DNA of 45,835 nucleotides from the NCBI GenBank assembly GCA_944358865.1, contig CALVRV010000011.1, positions 1 to 45,835 of the forward strand, read 5' to 3'. The translations under genes and the position numbers were made by a program. Every line of letters begins with the position of its first letter. Position 1 is the stretch's first letter. The stretch comes from an uncultured Bacilli bacterium (GTDB lineage: Bacteria; Bacillota_I; Bacilli_A; RFN20; CAG-826). Under the pieces are notes generated by a model. The model saw only the letters and a list, made by a program, of their open reading frames with translations. It had not been told where the DNA came from and did no database searches. Positions 40,714-45,835 of the stretch are shown piece after piece.

Positions 40714-43017
40714 TTTAATTTCCTCCTTTATATTATTTTTTATTCCAATGGAATCATTTTTCTTAAATTTAAATAAATTTATTGTTAAAGCATTTAAAAC
40801 TACAAATACACTTGAAAATGACATGGCAAGTGATCCGATCATTGGATTTAAAACTAAATCATTATTTAGCGGATAAAACATACCTGTTGCTAAAATAACA
40901 CCAATACAGTTGTAAAAAAACGCCCAGAATAAATTACCTTTAATTGTATTAATAGTTCTTTTAGATAACCTAATAGCGTTAACAACACCAATAAGATCAT
41001 TTTGTATCAAAACAATATCAGCACTTTCCTTAGCAATATCACTTCCTCCGCCTATTGCAATACCTAAATCTGAACTTGATAATGCAATAGCGTCATTAAC
41101 TCCATCACCAACCATAGCAACTAAGTGTTTATTATCTTTCTTTAAATTTGAAATGACATTGGCTTTGTCAGTAGGTAAAACCTCACTTATTACTTCATCA
41201 ATACCAACTTCATCCGCAATTGCTTTTGCACTTATTTTATTATCTCCAGTTAACATTATTACTCTAATATTCATTTTTTTAAGTAAAGAAATTGCATATT
41301 TTGATGATTCTTTTATTTCATCTTTAATAGCAATTATTGCTAATAATATATCGTTTTTGCGTAGATATAGAATTGTTTTACCTTGTTTTGCTAAATTATT
41401 TACTATATCTTCTTTTTCTTTATCAAGTGAGATATTTAATCCTTTTTTATTACCTATATAATATTTTTCGTTATCAATATTAGCGTATAATCCTTGACCA
41501 TCTTTAGAAACATAATTTTCTACTTTTAATTTATTATTTGCATTGTTTAAAATGCAATATTGATTAATTGCGTCAGCAAGAGGATGTTCACTCAATGTTT
41601 CAATACTATAAATAATATCAAGAAGATTTTCACTATTCTCAAATGTTATAAAGTCTGTAACAGATGGTTTACCATTAGTTATTGTTCCTGTCTTATCAAG
41701 CACAACTGTGTTAATTAAATGAGATTTTTCCAATATTTCTGCGTTTTTTATTAATAAACCGTTACTTGCGCCTTTTCCTGTCGCAACCATAATGGCAACA
41801 GGAGTAGCTAATCCTAATGCGCATGGACATGCAATTACAATTGTCGATATAGCAAAATTAAACGCTAATTCAAAACCATATCCAGCGCTTACAAAGCCAA
41901 TAAATGTTGCTAATGCAATAGCAAAGATAATTGGAACAAAATATAATGATACTTTATCTGCTAATTTGCTAATCGGAGCTTTAGAATTTGATGCCTCTTC
42001 AACTAATCTAATAATAGTGTTTAAAGAAGTATCTTCTCCAACTTTTTCGGCATTAATTTTTATATATCCGGTTGTTAAAATACTTGATGAGTAGACCTGA
42101 TCATTTTCTTTTTTAAATACTGGTATAGATTCACCTGTAATTGTCGATTCATCTATTGAGGCGGAACCATCAATGATTTTTCCATCAATTGGTATAGTTT
42201 CACCTTTTTTAACAATAACAACATCATTTATTTTAACTTTTTCAATATCAACAATTTCTTCTTTATCATTGACTAATATTGTCGCTTTTTGAGGCGCTAA
42301 ATCCATCATTTTTTCAACAGCTTTTGTTGTTCTTTTTTTAGCTAATTTTTCTAAATATTTGCCCAATGAGACTAATGTTAATATCATAGCCGCACTTTCA
42401 AAATATAAATTATGCATGTAAGTTCTAACGATATCAAAATTTTGTATGCCTAAACCATAACCTATTTGATATATTGCGTAAATTCCATATAAAAGTGATG
42501 CACTAGATCCTACCGCAATTAAAGTATCCATATTAGGCGACAATTTAAATAATCGTAAAAATCCATTTTTAAAATATTTGTTATATATAATTAAACTTGG
42601 AACAGTTAATAATAATTGTGTAAAAGCAAACGATAAAGCGTTTTTTTCTCCATCTAAGATAGGTATTTGTGGAAGCCCTATCATGTGTCCCATTGATATA
42701 TACATTAATAAAATTAAAAATAGAAAAGAAATTATTAATTTAATTAAATCAGAATCAATTTTCTTTTTGTTTGTGTTATCTAAAATTTTGTTATTGGTCT
42801 TAGTTTCGTTAGGTAAATACGCCTTATATCCTTGTTTTGATACACTTTCTTCAATTTGATTTATGCTACAAACATTTTCATCAAATTCAACATCCATTGT
42901 ATTACTTAATAAATTAACATTTACTGTTTTTGTACCTTCTAGCTTTTCTACAGCTTTTTGAACATGTGCTTGACAAGCTGCGCATGTCATACCTTCTACA
43001 TTAAATCTTTTTTTCAT
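40510..43017 (-). CDS. copA: Copper-translocating P1B-type ATPase with an additional C-terminal CopZ-like domain
   Basis: The 835-residue protein starts with an HMA domain (GMTCAAC, C12/C15), followed by TM helices and the actuator loop with TGES. IACPCALGLATP (around 395) is the CPx copper channel, VLDKTGTITNG (phosphorylated Asp near 441) the P-domain, and MVGDGVNDAIAL the hinge. After the last TM helices comes a second HMA domain from M769 (GMMCNHC, C781/C784). CopA exports Cu(I) using ATP. A C-terminal HMA is unusual; it looks like a fused copZ. The codon for M769 is preceded by AAAGGAGGA at 40721-40729, so the domain may also be made separately. The gene follows csoR by five bases. Confidence 0.95.
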   Translation of the reverse strand: MKKRFNVEGMTCAACQAHVQKAVEKLEGTKTVNVNLLSNTMDVEFDENVCSINQIEESVSKQGYKAYLPNETKTNNKILDNTNKKKIDSDLIKLIISFLFLILLMYISMGHMIGLPQIPILDGEKNALSFAFTQLLLTVPSLIIYNKYFKNGFLRLFKLSPNMDTLIAVGSSASLLYGIYAIYQIGYGLGIQNFDIVRTYMHNLYFESAAMILTLVSLGKYLEKLAKKRTTKAVEKMMDLAPQKATILVNDKEEIVDIEKVKINDVVIVKKGETIPIDGKIIDGSASIDESTITGESIPVFKKENDQVYSSSILTTGYIKINAEKVGEDTSLNTIIRLVEEASNSKAPISKLADKVSLYFVPIIFAIALATFIGFVSAGYGFELAFNFAISTIVIACPCALGLATPVAIMVATGKGASNGLLIKNAEILEKSHLINTVVLDKTGTITNGKPSVTDFITFENSENLLDIIYSIETLSEHPLADAINQYCILNNANNKLKVENYVSKDGQGLYANIDNEKYYIGNKKGLNISLDKEKEDIVNNLAKQGKTILYLRKNDILLAIIAIKDEIKESSKYAISLLKKMNIRVIMLTGDNKISAKAIADEVGIDEVISEVLPTDKANVISNLKKDNKHLVAMVGDGVNDAIALSSSDLGIAIGGGSDIAKESADIVLIQNDLIGVVNAIRLSKRTINTIKGNLFWAFFYNCIGVILATGMFYPLNNDLVLNPMIGSLAMSFSSVFVVLNALTINLFKFKKNDSIGIKNNIKEEIKMDEITLNVKGMMCNHCVMHVTKALESVEGVESVNVSLTNNKAIVKGKNLKIEDLENAVKNAGYETVN

Positions 43018-43022
43018 ATTAT

Positions 43023-43313
43023 TTATTGAAACCTCTTAAATAAATTGCTTATTTCATCAACAACTTCTTCATTACCATTTTTAATATTATCAATAATACA
43101 TGTATGAAGGTGTTTATCTAAAATATAATTCGCGCAAGACTTTATACTTTTATCTATTGCAGAAAGTTGAATTAAAATATCGTCACAATATCGATTTTCA
43201 TCGACCATTTTTTTGATTCCATTTAGCTGGCCTATTAGCCGATTTATTCTTGAATGTATTTCTTTTTTATCATTATCTGAACGTATTGTCATTTTGTTTT
43301 TCATAATTTTCAC
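43023..43313 (-). CDS. csoR: CsoR-family copper-sensing repressor
   Basis: The 96-residue all-helical protein has the Cu(I)-binding C-H-C set: C43 (NRYCDDIL), H68 and C72 (LDKHLHTC), with the same spacing as CsoR of Mycobacterium (C36, H61, C65). RINRLIGQLNGIKKMV is the conserved N-terminal helix. It releases DNA on binding Cu(I). It is the first gene of the csoR-copA operon, and a palindromic operator lies 15 bases upstream of its start. Alternative downstream starts (M4 or M8) are possible. Confidence 0.93.
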   Translation of the reverse strand: MKIMKNKMTIRSDNDKKEIHSRINRLIGQLNGIKKMVDENRYCDDILIQLSAIDKSIKSCANYILDKHLHTCIIDNIKNGNEEVVDEISNLFKRFQ

Positions 43314-43324
43314 CTCGCTTATAT

Positions 43325-43351
43325 ATTATACCCGGGTATGGTATATTTCAA
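43325..43351 (-). promoter_or_regulatory. csoR-copA promoter with CsoR operator
   Basis: On the minus strand TTGAAA (43351-43346) and TATAAT (43330-43325) are separated by 15 bases. The perfect palindrome ATACCCGGGTAT (43328-43339) lies in the spacer and overlaps the -10 box. This matches the TACCC-GGGTA type of CsoR operator, and repressor bound there would block polymerase. Confidence 0.72.
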
Positions 43352-43367
43352 TTAAGATGCTTAAAAA

Positions 43368-43396
43368 TTGTTTTTTATTTTTTTCTACATTAATAT
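43368..43396 (+). promoter_or_regulatory. Promoter of the CoA-disulfide-reductase-like gene
   Basis: TTGTTT at 43368-43373 and TAATAT at 43391-43396, 17 bases apart, point to the gene at 43414. A GAGGTGAG ribosome binding site follows. The CsoR palindrome lies about 30 bases further upstream, so copper could influence both directions. Confidence 0.45.
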
Positions 43397-43413
43397 AAAT
43401 ATGAGGTGAGAAG

Positions 43414-45039
43414 ATGAAAACTATAATTATTGGTGGGGTAGCATTAGGCGCATCTTGTGGTGCTCGTTTAAAAAGATTAAGACCATTAGATGAAGTTATA
43501 ATAATTGAAAAAGGAAAATATCCATCTTTTGCTAATTGTGGATTGCCATATTATTTAAGTGGAGAAATAAATAAAAAAGAAAATTTAATTGTTACTAATG
43601 TTGAAACATTAAAAAATAAATATGGAATTGATGTTAAAATCCTTACCGAAGTTATCAATATTTTTCCTAATGATAATAAAATTGAAATAAAAGATTTAAC
43701 TAATAATAAAACCTCTTTTATGAATTATGATAATTTAGTTCTCGCAATGGGAGGAAAGGAAATAACACTAGGATTTGAAAATAGAAATAATGTTTATTTT
43801 TTAAGGACAGTAGATGATGCAATTAAATTAAAAAATAGATTATTAAATATATCATCTATAACTGTTATTGGTGGCGGATTTATTGGCTTAGAAGCAATTG
43901 ATAATATTTTAAAATTAGGTATTAAAATAAATCTTGTCGAAGCTAAAGATCATGTCTCTAATTTAGATAAAGATATGGCAAATATCTTAAAAAAATTACT
44001 CATTAAAAAAGGTGTCAACTTATATTTAAATGAGAAATTAGAAGATATTATTAATATTGATGATGATAAGGTTTTAGTAAAGACTAATAAATCTAAGATT
44101 ATAAGCCAAGCTGTTTTATTAAGTATTGGTGTTAGACCTAATATAGATTTAGCAAAATCAGCAGGAATTAAGATTGATAATTTAAACGCTATTAAGGTTA
44201 ATAAATATTTACAAACCAATTTTAAAAATATCTATGCTGGAGGAGATTTGATTGCTAATACTTGCGCGATTAACAATAAAAAAATGTATGTTCCTCTAGC
44301 GGGTTATGCAAATAAACATGGTCGCATAATTGCTAATAACATTGCAAATCTTAAATATTTTAACAAAAAAATAACTCTTGCTAGTGTTTTTCAATTTGAC
44401 AATTATACTTTTGCAAGTGTTGGTTTTAGTGAAGAACTAGCAAAAAAATATGACATTAAATATCATTGTATTTATCAAAATGCAAATTCTCACGCTACAT
44501 ATTATCCAGGTGCTACATCAATTTATAGTAAAATTTTATTTGATGATAATGGCAAAATATTAGGAGGACAAATGGTAGGTTTAAATATGGTTGAAAAACA
44601 TATTGATGTCCTATCAAATGTAATTTTAAATAACGGAACATATCATGATTTAATGGAAATAGAATCAACTTATTCACCAATTTATGGAAGCGCTAAATCT
44701 GTTTTAAATTTTTCTGGATTTATGATTGATAATATATTAAATCTTCCTTTAAAAACTATTTCTCCTATTGAAATTAAAAAGATTGAAAATGATGTTTTTA
44801 TTATTGATGTTAGAGACCCTATCTCATATCAAAAAGGTCATATTGGTCATGCAATTAATATTCCTTTAGATCAATTAGAAAAAAATATCCATTTATTAGA
44901 TAAAACAAAAACAATCTATATTCATTGTCAGGTAGGAATAACTAGCTATAATGCTTGTTGCAAATTAAAAGCATATGGTTTTGATGTTGTTAATATTATG
45001 GGTGGATATTCTTTATATAAATTAATTAATGATGATTAA
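43414..45039 (+). CDS. cdr: CoA-disulfide reductase-like flavoprotein fused to a rhodanese domain
   Basis: The 541-residue protein begins with an FAD motif (IIIGGVALGASCGARLKRL). SFANCGLPYYLSGEI places the single redox cysteine at C42, as in CoA-disulfide reductase. A second nucleotide fold reads ITVIGGGFIGLEAIDNIL, and the FAD-binding IYAGGD follows. Residues about 450-541 form a rhodanese domain with RDPISYQKGHIGHAINIP and the active-site IHCQVGITSY (C505). CoADR-RHD enzymes reduce CoA disulfides or persulfides, or polysulfide, with NAD(P)H. The divergent position next to csoR suggests a link between copper and thiol stress. Confidence 0.92.
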   Translation: MKTIIIGGVALGASCGARLKRLRPLDEVIIIEKGKYPSFANCGLPYYLSGEINKKENLIVTNVETLKNKYGIDVKILTEVINIFPNDNKIEIKDLTNNKTSFMNYDNLVLAMGGKEITLGFENRNNVYFLRTVDDAIKLKNRLLNISSITVIGGGFIGLEAIDNILKLGIKINLVEAKDHVSNLDKDMANILKKLLIKKGVNLYLNEKLEDIINIDDDKVLVKTNKSKIISQAVLLSIGVRPNIDLAKSAGIKIDNLNAIKVNKYLQTNFKNIYAGGDLIANTCAINNKKMYVPLAGYANKHGRIIANNIANLKYFNKKITLASVFQFDNYTFASVGFSEELAKKYDIKYHCIYQNANSHATYYPGATSIYSKILFDDNGKILGGQMVGLNMVEKHIDVLSNVILNNGTYHDLMEIESTYSPIYGSAKSVLNFSGFMIDNILNLPLKTISPIEIKKIENDVFIIDVRDPISYQKGHIGHAINIPLDQLEKNIHLLDKTKTIYIHCQVGITSYNACCKLKAYGFDVVNIMGGYSLYKLINDD

Positions 45040-45041
45040 TT

Positions 45042-45557
45042 TTATTCAAAAGTCATGTGACTAATTATAAATGCGTGTGCTTGATCATAATTATAATTGT
45101 AAGCAAAAGAAACTGCTTCATTTATAATATGTTTTGCTTTTAATAATATTTCATTATCAGTAGTGGATAGATGTTTTTTTTCAAGTCTTAATTCAGATGA
45201 TTTTTTATTTAAACAAAATATTAAATTAATAATATCAAGGATATTATGTGATTTTAAACATGACATAAATAGTTCTTGTCTTTCACGTTTATTTGTATTC
45301 CAAGATATTTCTTTTGGTTTGGTTTTAATTGCAGTTAATATTTCCTCTTTATTTAATGGATTTAAGATGTTGTTCATTTGAAGAGGATTATCTATAGGAA
45401 TAAATACCTTAATAGCGTTTTTTGGATTTATAGCTTGCAAAATTAAATATTCTTTTTGTTCGTTATTAAAACCCATATTGACTATTTCAAGAACTTGACA
45501 TATGCCTAATGAAACATAATAGACATAAGATCCTATTTTAATCTCCTCTTTTTTCAT
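45042..45557 (-). CDS. CarD/CdnL-family RNA-polymerase-binding regulator
   Basis: The 171-residue protein has an N-terminal CarD/TRCF-type RNA-polymerase interaction domain (about residues 1-65: IKIGSYVYYVSLGICQVLEIV, then YLILQAINPKNAIKVFIPID). A helical C-terminal domain follows (RERQELFMSCLKSHNILDIINLIFCLNKK and a final long helix), typical of CdnL proteins that bind promoter DNA upstream of -10. It modulates initiation, often of rRNA promoters. GGAGGTG just before the ATG supports the start. It is transcribed alone. The following 278 bases to the window end contain no visible gene. Confidence 0.85.
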   Translation of the reverse strand: MKKEEIKIGSYVYYVSLGICQVLEIVNMGFNNEQKEYLILQAINPKNAIKVFIPIDNPLQMNNILNPLNKEEILTAIKTKPKEISWNTNKRERQELFMSCLKSHNILDIINLIFCLNKKSSELRLEKKHLSTTDNEILLKAKHIINEAVSFAYNYNYDQAHAFIISHMTFE

Positions 45558-45835
45558 GACACACCTCCATCTATCGCATTTGCGTTTTCATTAAGATTTT
45601 TTAAGGACCAAATCAAAGACATATTTATTATAACACAAAAATTCAAAAAATGTTTAAAAATCTAAAAAGTATGAATAGAACAACATAATTAATAGACAAT
45701 GTGTATTATAATAAAAATATCAATATTTAAATAAATTGTTTTATTGTATAATTTAAACAAGAGACTAACTATTAAAAAACAATAAGAATTTTAAAAAAGT
45801 TTATTCTTTAAAAAATCAGAGCATTCTGAAAAGAA

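Noticed and set aside
1-45835. CRISPR arrays or a cas locus
   Set aside because: No regularly spaced repeats of 25-40 bases and no Cas-like proteins were seen; the phased repeats upstream of the ATPase genes have only two copies each.
1-45835. Mycoplasma genetic code (TGA as Trp)
   Set aside because: TGA ends several genes (for example rsmD and spx) and tryptophan residues in conserved motifs are encoded by TGG.

Overview
The window is very AT-rich, low-GC bacterial DNA with the standard code: TGA is used as a stop (for example at the end of the RsmD gene) and Trp is TGG. Spx, CsoR, RNase J, YitT, a YlbF-like protein, an archaeal-type ProRS, a CarD-like regulator and short intergenic gaps point to the Bacillota, probably an uncultured, small-genome, gut-type Bacilli/Mollicutes-like lineage. 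That placement is an inference from gene content; no rRNA or phylogenetic marker was compared.

Bases 1-18490 form an accessory island next to the 3' end of a tRNA-Ser(GGA) gene (18491-18581, minus). It opens with an AAA/DUF4143 ATPase gene bracketed by a 28-bp inverted repeat. Next come a complete single-ORF IS3-family element (1848-3405) and an abutting IS21-like element (about 3406-5480) whose istB is frameshifted. Then comes a defence module: a divergent membrane protein, a two-TM/macro-like protein and a TIR (MTH538/DUF1863-type) protein that together look like a type II Thoeris pair, then a DUF4365 nuclease-like protein and a small unknown protein in the same operon. After that are a membrane-bound XRE regulator, two paralogous secreted C39-like cysteine peptidases and a small lipoprotein. 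The island ends with a winged-helix/metallo-beta-lactamase pair, an internally deleted ISL3 derivative with perfect 20-bp terminal repeats, and a frameshifted HNH-like gene.

Bases 18491-35513 are core-like housekeeping genes: RluC/D-type pseudouridine synthase, phosphoglucomutase, HAD phosphatase, TrpS, Spx, NAD kinase, a membrane-anchored PTS EIIB-like protein without its cysteine, Maf, RNase J, peptide deformylase, a YlbF-like protein, RsmD, CoaD, PgeF, a membrane thioredoxin-like protein, YitT, a degenerate GGDEF-EAL membrane protein and ProS. Three tRNA-Ser genes (GGA, CGA, GCT) are interspersed.

Bases 35514-45835 hold a second AAA/DUF4143 ATPase, a WYL regulator, a GT4 glycosyltransferase with UDP-galactopyranose mutase (suggesting galactofuranose-containing surface glycans), a CsoR-CopA copper module with a C-terminally fused CopZ-like domain, a CoA-disulfide-reductase/rhodanese fusion and a CarD-like protein. 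The most interesting region is 5.4-14.2 kb: a Thoeris-like core with extra nuclease-like and membrane genes, next to an unfamiliar regulator-plus-peptidase cassette.
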